This document shows, one piece after another, positions 42,114 to 50,704 of a stretch of DNA of 64,000 bases. The DNA lies in contig NZ_JACVCU010000001.1 of assembly GCF_014518425.1 (NCBI RefSeq), forward strand, positions 992,001 to 1,056,000. The letters run 5' to 3'. The position numbers and the translations under genes are program-made. This stretch comes from Terrabacter sp. MAHUQ-38. GTDB lineage: Bacteria; Actinomycetota; Actinomycetes; Actinomycetales; Dermatophilaceae. Under the pieces are notes generated by a model. The model ran no database searches and was not told where the DNA came from. It saw only the letters and a program-made list of their open reading frames with translations. The first letter of the stretch is position 1; each line of letters starts with the position of its first letter.

Positions 42114-44744
42114 ATGGGTGACCCGCCGTCCGCCCGGCTCACGATGCTCTTCAGCGACATCGAGGGCTCCACGCGGCTGCTCAACCAGCTGGGGTCCGCC
42201 TATCCCGAGGTCCTCGCCACCCACCGGCGCATCCTGCGCCGAGCCTTCGAGCGGGCACGCGGTCGGGAGGTGGGCACGGAGGGCGACAGCTTCTTCGTGG
42301 TGTTCGGGTCCGCAGCGGATGCGGCTGCCGCGGCGACCGAGGGCCAGCAGTCCCTCGAGGCCCACCAGTGGCCCGACGGCTCGGCGATTCGCGTGCGCAT
42401 GGGGCTGCACACCGGCCACCCCGAGCCCTTCGAGGACAACCTGGTCGGGCTGGACGTCCATGTGGCGGCGCGCGTGTCCGCCACGGCGCACGGCGGGCAG
42501 GTGGTGCTGAGCCGGGCGACGGTGGAGGAGCTCGCGGACCGGCTGCCGCCCGGCACGTCCCTGCTGGACCTCGGGGTGCACCGCCTCAAGGACATCGTCG
42601 ACCCGCAGCGCCTCTGCCAGCTCGTCATCCCCGGGCTGCCTTCGACCTTCCCGCCACTGCGCAGCCTCGGGGCCCCGGGCAACCTCCCCACGCCACCTGC
42701 CCCGCTCGTCGGTCGCGACGCGGAGCTGGCGGCCGTCGGAGCGCTGTTGACGACGGGCGACCGGCGGCTGGTGACACTGACCGGGTTCGGCGGCGCCGGG
42801 AAGACGCGACTGTCGATCGCGGTCGCGCAGGAGCTGGCGCCGTCCTATCCCGACGGTGTCCACTTCGTCGATCTGTCCGCCGCGACCGACGACGCGGTCG
42901 CCTGGAGGACGCTCGCAGAGACGCTCGGCCGTTCCAGCGACACCGAGGTCGAGCTGCTGGAGCACCTCCGCGACCGCAAGGTCCTGCTCGTCCTGGACAA
43001 CCTCGAGCAGCTGCCCGGCGCTGGGGCAGCCGCCGTCACGAGGCTGTTGGGCTCGACCGTGTGCCTGCGCCTGCTGGCCACCAGCCGTCGTCCCCTGCGC
43101 GTCGTGGGGGAGCAGGAGTACCCGGTGCCGCCGCTGGGCCTGCCTGCTGCGCTGCACGCGACGCCGACCGTCGAGTGGGCCGGTCGAGCGGAGTCCGTGC
43201 GCTTGTTCGTCCAGCAGGCACGGCTGGCGGACCCGGACTTCGAGCTGTCGGACGACAACGTCGCTGACGTCGTCGCCGTGTGCCGCCGGCTCGACGGGCT
43301 GCCGTTGGCCGTCGAGCTCGCGGCCGCGCGCGTTCGGCTGCTCTCACCCAGTGCGCTCCTCGACCACCTCGACGAGGCCCTGGGACTGCCACTCGCCGGC
43401 CACCCCGAGCGGCAGCGGACCCTGCCGGCGACCGTCAGCTGGAGCTACCGCATGGTGGGGGCCGACGAGCAGAGGGCCTTCCGCGCGCTCGCCGCGTTCG
43501 GCAACACCGGCGGGACGTTCGACGCCCTGTCCGCCGTGCTCGACGTGCGGTCGTCGATCTCCGCGGTGTCCGGCCTGCTCGACGCCGCCCTGGTCCGCGT
43601 GGACGACGACCCTGCCGGCCCGCGCGTCCGGCTGTTGCAGACCGTCCGCTCCGTCGCGCGTGAGCTCGCCGCGGAGGGCGGGGAGCTCGACGACCGCCAG
43701 CGCCGGCACGCGGACCACTACGTGGCCCTGGCCGAACGCGGTGCGGAGCGGATGAAGGGCCCCGACGCCATCGCGGGGCGCGGGTCGATCGAGCTGGAGA
43801 TGGACAACCTGCGAGCCGCACTCGACTGGTCGCTCGGCGACGGGCCCGGCAACGACCCGCCCGACGAGGGTCGCGTCGCCACCGGGATCCGGCTCTGCAC
43901 TGCGCTCGGGTGGTACTGGTACGTCACGGGTTACGACGCCGAGAGCCGGCGCTGGCTCGAGCGTGCCAGCCGGGCCGCGGCCGAGCACCAAGGTCCCGAG
44001 CTGGCTGACCTGCTCCACTCGTTCGCCCTGCTGCTCCTGCAGCGGGGCGACGACGGCCGGGCCCGTGACGTGCTGGCCAAATCGCTCGTGCTGTGGCGCC
44101 GCGCCGGCGACCGCACCGGGGAGGCCAAGGCCCTCAACAGCCTGGGTGTCGCGTACCGAAGCCTCGGCGACACCGACCGCGCGCGTGTCCTGCTCCAGCA
44201 GAGCGTGGACGTCGCGCGGTCCCTGGACAACTTGCAGCGACAGGCGACGGCACTGACGAACCTCGCGCTGCTCGAGATCGACGCTGGCCGTCCCGAGGCC
44301 GCCCTGCCGATGCTCGCCGAGGCCGAACGCCTCGACCTCGAGCTGGGCAACGCGTGGGGTGTCGCAGCAGACCGCGTCAACCAGGCTGCCGCTCTGCTCG
44401 CCTCCACGCGCCCCGCACCGGCCATGGCGCTGCTGCGCGACCTGGCCGCCTCGGTCACCGAGCACGGCGATCCCGACCTCACCCTCGGCGTCATAGAGCT
44501 GCTCGCGTATGCCGCGTCGACGGTCGGCGACCACACGCGAGCCCTTCGTCTGGCTGCCTGCGCAGACGAGCAGCGCACGGTGGGTGACCTGCCGCTGACC
44601 GACCTCGACCGGGCCTTCCTGGAGCGACAGCTCTCGGCTTCCCGCCAGGCGCTCGGCGACGCAGCGGCTGAGGCCGACCGTGAGGGCCGGGCGCTGACGG
44701 TGCCGTGTGCTCTCGGCGAAGCAGCCGAGATCGCCCTCGCCTAG
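42114..44744 (+). CDS. Class III cyclase-domain/NTPase/TPR regulatory protein
   Basis: An 876-residue multidomain protein. Residues 8-180 are a class III nucleotidyl cyclase homology domain with both metal Asp residues (Asp15 in FSDIEGST, Asp58 in EGDSFF). The purine-selecting Lys of the KTxGDG motif is absent (VGTEGD), and the transition-state Asn is His (DVHVAAR). Residues 205-480 are a STAND-type NTPase with Walker A GFGGAGKT and Walker B VLLVLDNLEQ. From about 600 on lie TPR-like repeats. This architecture is typical of actinobacterial signalling ATPases of unknown ligand. GATGAT ends 7 bases before the ATG (leaderless). Confidence 0.85.
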   Translation: MGDPPSARLTMLFSDIEGSTRLLNQLGSAYPEVLATHRRILRRAFERARGREVGTEGDSFFVVFGSAADAAAAATEGQQSLEAHQWPDGSAIRVRMGLHTGHPEPFEDNLVGLDVHVAARVSATAHGGQVVLSRATVEELADRLPPGTSLLDLGVHRLKDIVDPQRLCQLVIPGLPSTFPPLRSLGAPGNLPTPPAPLVGRDAELAAVGALLTTGDRRLVTLTGFGGAGKTRLSIAVAQELAPSYPDGVHFVDLSAATDDAVAWRTLAETLGRSSDTEVELLEHLRDRKVLLVLDNLEQLPGAGAAAVTRLLGSTVCLRLLATSRRPLRVVGEQEYPVPPLGLPAALHATPTVEWAGRAESVRLFVQQARLADPDFELSDDNVADVVAVCRRLDGLPLAVELAAARVRLLSPSALLDHLDEALGLPLAGHPERQRTLPATVSWSYRMVGADEQRAFRALAAFGNTGGTFDALSAVLDVRSSISAVSGLLDAALVRVDDDPAGPRVRLLQTVRSVARELAAEGGELDDRQRRHADHYVALAERGAERMKGPDAIAGRGSIELEMDNLRAALDWSLGDGPGNDPPDEGRVATGIRLCTALGWYWYVTGYDAESRRWLERASRAAAEHQGPELADLLHSFALLLLQRGDDGRARDVLAKSLVLWRRAGDRTGEAKALNSLGVAYRSLGDTDRARVLLQQSVDVARSLDNLQRQATALTNLALLEIDAGRPEAALPMLAEAERLDLELGNAWGVAADRVNQAAALLASTRPAPAMALLRDLAASVTEHGDPDLTLGVIELLAYAASTVGDHTRALRLAACADEQRTVGDLPLTDLDRAFLERQLSASRQALGDAAAEADREGRALTVPCALGEAAEIALA

Positions 44745-44761
44745 ACAGGTGTCACTGCCCG

Positions 44762-45787
44762 TCAGCTGCGGGCGCCTCGGCGGAGGGGGATGCCGAGGGT
44801 GGTCTCGCGGGCCTCGAGGGTCCAGCCGACCTCGACCTCCTCCGCATGGCCGCGGTCGCCGTCGATGCGGCGTGACAGCAGCGCGAGCGCGGCCCGTGCC
44901 AGCCCGGTCAGGTCGGGCGAGATCGTCGTGACCGTCGGGTTGGAGTAGCGCGTCTCGGCGATGTCGTCGAAGCCGACGATGGCGACCTCCTCCGGCACCT
45001 TGACCCCCGCCTCGACGCACGCGCGCAGCGCCCCGATGGCCATGAGGTCGTTGAAGCAGAAGACCGCGTCCGGCGGCTCGGACAGGTCGAGCAGCTGCCG
45101 CATCGCGGCGTGGCCGTCAGCGCGCTCGAAGTGCGGCACGCTGATGACGAGGTCGGTGTCGTAGGGGAGCCCAGCCGCCTTCAAGGCCTGGCGGTAGCCG
45201 CGAAGCCGCTCGGACGCCGTGCCCTTCATGGGCTCTCGACCGACCGCAGCGATCCGCCGCCTACCTTGTGCGACAAGGTGCTCCGTGGCGGCGCGTGCAG
45301 CCGCCACCGAGTTGACGGCGATGTGGTCGATGCCCATGGGGACCGGGCGCTCGCCGAGCAGGACCATCGGCAGGTCGTCGGCGCGGCGGCTGATCTCGTC
45401 GGCGGACAGGGCGAGCGGCGAGAAGATGACGCCGTCGATCACGTGCGAGCGCATGCCCTCCAGGACGACCCGCTCGGCGTCGGCGTCGCCGCCGGTCACG
45501 TCGAGCAGGACGATGAAGCCGAGGGCTGCCGCCTCCTCCGTGATGCGGGCCGCGAGCTCGGCGAAGTACGGCGAGTCCATCGCGGGCACGGCCAGGGCGA
45601 GGAAGCCGGCCCGGCCGTGCTTGAGGCTGCGCGCGGAGAGGTTGGGGCGGTAGTGCAGCTCGGCCATCGCGGCCTCGACGCGCTCACGGGTGCTCGCCTT
45701 GACGTGGGGGTGCTTGTTGAGGACGTTCGAGGCGGTCTTCACTGACACGCCTGCACGCTCCGCGACGTCCCTGAGCCGTGCCGCCAC
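44762..45787 (-). CDS. LacI-family repressor of the arabinan locus
   Basis: A 341-residue repressor: helix-turn-helix LRDVAERAGVSVKTASNVL, hinge NLSARSLKHG, then the sugar-binding domain with FCFNDLMAIGALRA and VGFDDIAETRYSNP. GTG 45787 has GGAGGT upstream. It is divergent from the GH51 gene, and two copies of a LacI-like site lie between them, so it most likely controls itself and the arabinan operon, with arabinose or an arabino-oligosaccharide as inducer. Confidence 0.9.
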   Translation of the reverse strand: MAARLRDVAERAGVSVKTASNVLNKHPHVKASTRERVEAAMAELHYRPNLSARSLKHGRAGFLALAVPAMDSPYFAELAARITEEAAALGFIVLLDVTGGDADAERVVLEGMRSHVIDGVIFSPLALSADEISRRADDLPMVLLGERPVPMGIDHIAVNSVAAARAATEHLVAQGRRRIAAVGREPMKGTASERLRGYRQALKAAGLPYDTDLVISVPHFERADGHAAMRQLLDLSEPPDAVFCFNDLMAIGALRACVEAGVKVPEEVAIVGFDDIAETRYSNPTVTTISPDLTGLARAALALLSRRIDGDRGHAEEVEVGWTLEARETTLGIPLRRGARS

Positions 45788-45892
45788 CCGTGACCTCCGT
45801 CCGTGCGAGCCGCCGGGCCCGTCCCGTCGTGGAACAGGCTAGCGCCCGCAGTCGGCCGTCGTGAGGGCCTTGCGCACCTCTGGACAGGTTTC

Positions 45893-45940
45893 GGTAACCG
45901 TTGTAATTTTCGGTCGAGCGCAATTGGGTAACCGTTGTAA
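45893..45940. promoter_or_regulatory. Two direct copies of a LacI-type operator GGTAACCGTTGTAA
   Basis: Identical 14-mers at 45893-45906 and 45927-45940 are 34 bp apart, about three helical turns. Each is an imperfect palindrome around CG (GTAAC-CG-TTGTA). They sit between the divergent LacI and GH51 genes and could let one tetramer, or two dimers on one DNA face, repress both directions. Confidence 0.8.
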
Positions 45941-45973
45941 GCAAGGCTCAGCCGAACGGTCAAGGAGGACCGG

Positions 45974-47500
45974 ATGGGAAGAGCGACAGTACGGCTGGAC
46001 CCCGCCTTCACGGTGGGGCCGGTGCGGCCGCGGATCTTCGGGTCCTTCGTCGAGCACATGGGCCGGTGCGTCTACACCGGGATCTACGAGCCCGACCACC
46101 CCGGGTCCGACGAGCGCGGCTTCCGCACCGACGTCGCACAGCTCGTCCGCGAGCTCGGGGTGACCACGGTCCGCTATCCCGGCGGCAACTTCGTCTCCAA
46201 CTACCGGTGGGAGGACGGCGTCGGACCCAAGGCCGACCGCCCCACCCAGCTCGATCTGGCGTGGCGCTCGGTCGAGACCAACCAGGTCGGCACCGACGAC
46301 TTCGTCGACTGGGCCCGCGACGTCGGGGTCGAGCCCATGATGGCGGTCAACCTCGGCACCCGCGGCGTGCAGGAGGCGATCGAGCTGCTCCTCTACTGCA
46401 ACGGGGCGACCGGCACCTCGCTGCCCGACCGGCGTGCCAAGAACGGTCACGTCGAGCCGCACGACATCCGCGTCTGGTGCCTCGGCAACGAGATGGACGG
46501 TCCGTGGCAGATGGGGCACAAGACCGCGGAGGAGTACGCGCGGGTCGGCGAGGAGACCGCGCGCGCCATGCGCCGGGTCGACGACACCCTCGAGCTCGTC
46601 GCCTGCGGCTCCTCGAACCGCGGCATGCCGACCTTCGGCACCTGGGAACGCGTCGTGCTCGAGCGATGCTTCGACCTCGTCGACCACATCTCGGCCCACG
46701 CCTACTACGAGCCGGTCGGCGGCGACGTCGACTCGTTCCTCGCCAGCGGCGAGGACATGCATCGCTTCATCGAGTCGGTCGTCGCCACGGCTGACCACGT
46801 CGCCGCGGTCAAGGGCTCCGACAAGCGCATCATGGTCTCCTTCGACGAGTGGAACGTCTGGTTCCAGGAACGCTTCCACGGCGAGAGCTCGCTCGAGATC
46901 CGCGAGGCGCCCGAGCTCATCGAGGACGTCTACGACGTCACTGACGCGGTGGTGGTCGGCAGCCTGCTGATCACCCTGCTCCAGCACACCGACCGCGTCG
47001 CGATGGCCTGCCAGGCCCAGCTCGTCAACGTCATCGCCCCGATCGCCACCCGCCCCGGCGGAGCCGCCTGGCGGCAGACGATCTTCCACCCCTTCGCCCT
47101 CACGGCCAAGCACGCCCGGGGCACCGTGCTCCGTCCCGCCGTCCGGTGCGACACGGTCGAGACCAAGGCCTTCGGGCCCGTCGACCAGCTCGTCGTCACC
47201 GCGACGCACGACCCCGAGTCCGGCGACGTCGCCGTGTTCGTGGTCAACCGAAGCCGCACCGAGACGTGCGAGCTCGCGCTCGACGTCGCGGCGGACGTCG
47301 GGGGCGGCCCGACGGCATACACGGTCGTCGAGCACCTCATGGTGCACGACGACGACCCCTCGGCGACCAACACCGAGGACGACCCTGACCGGGTCACCCC
47401 ACGCGCCGGGGACGCGCGGGTCGACCGCGCCGCCCTCACGGCAACCCTGCCACCCACCTCCTGGCACTGCATCCGCCTCACCGAAGGGACCGTCCAATGA
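45974..47500 (+). CDS. Alpha-L-arabinofuranosidase, GH51
   Basis: A 508-residue retaining enzyme without signal peptide. The acid/base Glu173 is in GNEMDG and the nucleophile Glu292 in FDEWNVW; RYPGGNF and the C-terminal beta-sandwich also fit GH51. It removes terminal arabinofuranose from imported arabino-oligosaccharides. AAGGAGG precedes the ATG. Its stop overlaps the start of the binding-protein gene (ATGA). Confidence 0.95.
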   Translation: MGRATVRLDPAFTVGPVRPRIFGSFVEHMGRCVYTGIYEPDHPGSDERGFRTDVAQLVRELGVTTVRYPGGNFVSNYRWEDGVGPKADRPTQLDLAWRSVETNQVGTDDFVDWARDVGVEPMMAVNLGTRGVQEAIELLLYCNGATGTSLPDRRAKNGHVEPHDIRVWCLGNEMDGPWQMGHKTAEEYARVGEETARAMRRVDDTLELVACGSSNRGMPTFGTWERVVLERCFDLVDHISAHAYYEPVGGDVDSFLASGEDMHRFIESVVATADHVAAVKGSDKRIMVSFDEWNVWFQERFHGESSLEIREAPELIEDVYDVTDAVVVGSLLITLLQHTDRVAMACQAQLVNVIAPIATRPGGAAWRQTIFHPFALTAKHARGTVLRPAVRCDTVETKAFGPVDQLVVTATHDPESGDVAVFVVNRSRTETCELALDVAADVGGGPTAYTVVEHLMVHDDDPSATNTEDDPDRVTPRAGDARVDRAALTATLPPTSWHCIRLTEGTVQ

Positions 47501-48867
47501 CGAACCACACCAACACCCCATCGCCCCTTCCGGGCGGCCCGCTCGCACGGCGGACGATCCTCTCCGGCGCTCTGGGACTCGCCGGTGCGGCCGGCCTCGC
47601 GGCGTGCGGGTCGGGATCGAGCGGCGTTCCGGGCCAGGCTCCGCAGACAGCAGGCGGCGCCGGCGGCGCCACGGGCTACAACGGCCCCAAGGTGACGCTG
47701 CAGTTCTGGAACGGCTTCACCGGCGGTGACGGGCCGTTCATGAAGAAGCTCGTCGACCAGTTCAACACCGAGCACCCCAACATCGCGGTCAGCATGAACA
47801 CGATGCAGTGGGCCGACTACTACACCAAGCTGCCCGCGGCCGTGACGTCCGGCAAGGGTCCGGAGATCGGCATCATGCACGTCGACTCGGTGCCCACGAA
47901 CGCCGCCCGCAAGGTCATCCAGCCGCTCGACGACGTCGCGAGCGCGCTCAAGCTGAGTGAGGCGGACTTCGCGCCCGTGCCGTGGAAGGCCGGCATCTAC
48001 AACGGCCAGCGCTACTCGATCCCCCTCGACGTGCACCCGCTGGGCTTCTTCTACAACAAGAGCGTCATGGAGAAGGCGGGCCTCGATCCCGAGAAGCCGC
48101 CGACGAACGCCGACGAGTACGGTGCCGCGCTCGATGCCATGAAGTCCAAGGGACTTCAGGGGCACTGGGCCAGTCCCTTCCCGTTCACCGGTGGCCTGAC
48201 GGTCCAGTCGCTCATCTACCAGTTCGGTGGGGCGCTCTTCTCCGACGACGGGAGCCAGGTGCTGTGGGCCGACGAGCCCGGCGTCAAGGCGATGACGTGG
48301 TTCCAGGACCTCGTCAAGAACGGTCACTCGGCACCGAAGATCGCCCAGGACGCCGACCTCGTCGCGTTGGAGAACGGCAAGACCGCCTTCAACTGGAACG
48401 GCATCTGGACGATCAACACGCTCGGCGCCAAGCCAGGTCTCAAGTGGGGCGTCGCCGCGCTGCCGAACATCGGTGGCACCAAGGCTGCCTGGGCCGGGTC
48501 CCACCAGTTCGTCCTGCCGACCCTGCGCACTCCGGACGAGAACAAGTCGACGGCGGCCCGTGTCTTCCTCAACTGGATCAGCACGAAGAGCATCGAGTGG
48601 GCCAAGGGTGGCCAGGTGCCGGCGCGCAACAGCGTCCGCGAGTCCCCGGAGTTCAAGGCGCTCAAGGACCAGGCCGCGCTCGCGACGCAGATCGACGACC
48701 TGCACTTCGTGCCGCCGGTCGCCGGGATCGGCGACGCCATGCCGGAGTTCGACAAGGCCCTCAACCTGGCGATCAACGGCGGCCAGGACCCGGCCAAGGT
48801 CCTCGGCGACGCAGCCGGGCGGGCCACGAAGATCCTCGAGGCGAACAAGAAGAAGTACGGCGGCTGA
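47497..48867 (+). CDS. CUT1 ABC sugar-binding lipoprotein (arabinan locus)
   Basis: A 456-residue binding protein. The N-terminus combines a twin Arg (ARRTILSG) and a lipobox LAAC, so it is probably a Tat-exported lipoprotein. The solute-binding fold begins VTLQFWNGFTGGDGPFMKKL. Coupling to GH51 suggests arabino-oligosaccharides as ligand. Confidence 0.92.
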   Translation: MTNHTNTPSPLPGGPLARRTILSGALGLAGAAGLAACGSGSSGVPGQAPQTAGGAGGATGYNGPKVTLQFWNGFTGGDGPFMKKLVDQFNTEHPNIAVSMNTMQWADYYTKLPAAVTSGKGPEIGIMHVDSVPTNAARKVIQPLDDVASALKLSEADFAPVPWKAGIYNGQRYSIPLDVHPLGFFYNKSVMEKAGLDPEKPPTNADEYGAALDAMKSKGLQGHWASPFPFTGGLTVQSLIYQFGGALFSDDGSQVLWADEPGVKAMTWFQDLVKNGHSAPKIAQDADLVALENGKTAFNWNGIWTINTLGAKPGLKWGVAALPNIGGTKAAWAGSHQFVLPTLRTPDENKSTAARVFLNWISTKSIEWAKGGQVPARNSVRESPEFKALKDQAALATQIDDLHFVPPVAGIGDAMPEFDKALNLAINGGQDPAKVLGDAAGRATKILEANKKKYGG

Positions 48868-48871
48868 CATC

Positions 48872-49870
48872 GTGAGCACCACGTCAGGCCAGCCCGCCCC
48901 CGTCACGGGGCGGGCGGCCGCGGCCGCGGACGGTGCGGTCGAGCTGGTCGAGGAAGTCGACGAGCCGCGCGGGCCGGGCCGCACGTCGGGGATCCACGGC
49001 TCCCGACTCACGCCCTACCTCTTCCTCGCGCCCTTCCTCACCCTCTTCACGGTGTTCGTCCTGGTTCCTGGCCTGCTCGGAATCTGGATCTCCTTGCACA
49101 ACTGGGACTTCCTCCTGCCGAACAAGCCCTTCGTCGGCGCCCAGAACTACCTCGACCTCTTCGACAGCTCGTCGGTGCAGTTCGAGTCGTTCTGGAACTC
49201 GATGCGGGCGACCGGCTTCTTCGTCCTCATCAGCGTCCCGTTCCTCGTGGTGCTGCCGCTGCTGCTCGCCATGCTGCTGCACCGCCACTTCCCGGGCCGC
49301 ACGTTCTTCCGGGCGATCTTCTTCGCCCCCTTCGTGCTCGGCGTCGCCGTCATCGGCCTCATGTGGAGCTACCTGCTCGACCCGTCCTTCGGCCTCGTCA
49401 ACGGCATGCTGGGGGCGATCGGGCTGCCCGACGACACGGCCTGGACGACGTCGCAGCCCTACGCGTGGATCTCGCTCGCGGCGGTCACGATCTGGTGGAC
49501 GATGGGCTTCAACGCCGTGATCTACCTCGCCGGCCTGGGCGACATCCCGGCCGACCACTACGAAGCCGCCGAGCTCGACGGCGCGTCCTCCTGGCAGCAG
49601 CTGCGCTACATCACGATCCCGGGCCTGCGCCCCGTCCTCGTCTTCATCGTGATCACGACGGTCCTGGCGAGCGCGAACATGTTCGGCCAGAGCTACCTGA
49701 TCACCCAGGGCGGACCGGGCGAGACCACGCGCACGGCGATCATGGTCATCACCGACCTCGGCCTGACGCAGTACCGGATGGGCGAGGCGTCCGCCATGAG
49801 CTACGTGCTCGCGGTCTTCCTGTCCCTCGTCGCGCTGGTCAACTTCTGGGCCCTGCGGGAGAAGAAATGA
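48872..49870 (+). CDS. CUT1 ABC transporter permease 1 (arabinan locus)
   Basis: A 332-residue six-helix permease with a 45-residue acidic N-terminal lead. The EAA-type loop is YEAAELDGASSWQQLRYITI. GTG 48872 lies 4 bases after the binding-protein stop; the longer frame is shadow. Its stop overlaps the next ATG. Confidence 0.92.
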   Translation: MSTTSGQPAPVTGRAAAAADGAVELVEEVDEPRGPGRTSGIHGSRLTPYLFLAPFLTLFTVFVLVPGLLGIWISLHNWDFLLPNKPFVGAQNYLDLFDSSSVQFESFWNSMRATGFFVLISVPFLVVLPLLLAMLLHRHFPGRTFFRAIFFAPFVLGVAVIGLMWSYLLDPSFGLVNGMLGAIGLPDDTAWTTSQPYAWISLAAVTIWWTMGFNAVIYLAGLGDIPADHYEAAELDGASSWQQLRYITIPGLRPVLVFIVITTVLASANMFGQSYLITQGGPGETTRTAIMVITDLGLTQYRMGEASAMSYVLAVFLSLVALVNFWALREKK

Positions 49871-50694
49871 GACGCAAGAACGGCCCGCTCTTCTGGGTCA
49901 CCCTCGGCATCCTCACCGTCGTCTTCGTCGGGCCGCTGCTGCTCATCCTGCTGACCTCGTTCAAGTCCCAGAGCGAGTCGCGGACGGTCCCGCCGACCTA
50001 CTTCCCGGCGGAGCCGACGCTGCGGGCCTACGACGTCCTCTTCTTCCAGGACGCAGCGAGCCCGGTCCTGCTGTGGTTCGCCAACTCGCTCGGCGCCGCG
50101 TCGATGCACGCCCTGCTCGTCGTCACGGTGTGCTCCCTGGCGGGCTACGCCTTGGCACGCATGGAGTTCCGCTTCAAGAGAGCCATCTTCACCGGCATCA
50201 TCCTGACGCTCTTCGTGCCCTCCTTCATCTTCCTCATGCCCAACTTCCTCATCCTCGACAAGGTCGGCTGGCTCGACACGATCTGGGCCCTCGTGGTGCC
50301 CGGCGCAGCCGGTGCCTTCGGCGTGTTCTTCATGCGGCAGTTCTTCCTCGGGCTGCCGAAGGAGCTCGAGGAGAGCGCCCGCCTCGACGGTGCCGGCCCG
50401 TTCCGCACGTGGTGGTCGATCGTGCTGCCCAATGCGCGCCCGGCGCTCGTCACGCTTGCGGTGCTCAGCTTCCTGGCCAACTGGAACGACTTCATCTGGC
50501 CGATCTACGTCCTCTTCTCGCCGGAGCGGCTGACCCTGCCGGCCGGCCTGAGCCGCCTCCAGGGCGCGTACACGATCGACTATCCGGTCGTCATGGCCGG
50601 CGCGATGCTGGCCGCCATCCCCGTCCTCGCGCTCTACGTCTTCGTGCAGCGCTACGTCATCGAGGGCGTCGCGAGCAGCGGCGTCAAGGGCTGA
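49867..50694 (+). CDS. CUT1 ABC transporter permease 2 (arabinan locus)
   Basis: A 275-residue six-helix permease; EAA-type loop EESARLDGAGPFRTWWSIVL. It is translationally coupled to permease 1 through ATGA. No ATP-binding subunit is present in the locus. Confidence 0.92.
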   Translation: MRRKNGPLFWVTLGILTVVFVGPLLLILLTSFKSQSESRTVPPTYFPAEPTLRAYDVLFFQDAASPVLLWFANSLGAASMHALLVVTVCSLAGYALARMEFRFKRAIFTGIILTLFVPSFIFLMPNFLILDKVGWLDTIWALVVPGAAGAFGVFFMRQFFLGLPKELEESARLDGAGPFRTWWSIVLPNARPALVTLAVLSFLANWNDFIWPIYVLFSPERLTLPAGLSRLQGAYTIDYPVVMAGAMLAAIPVLALYVFVQRYVIEGVASSGVKG

Positions 50695-50704
50695 GGAGTC
50701 CGCC

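Noticed and set aside
46930-49011. 693-codon minus-strand frame over GH51 and the binding protein
   Set aside because: Shadow of two clear plus-strand genes; no family motif.
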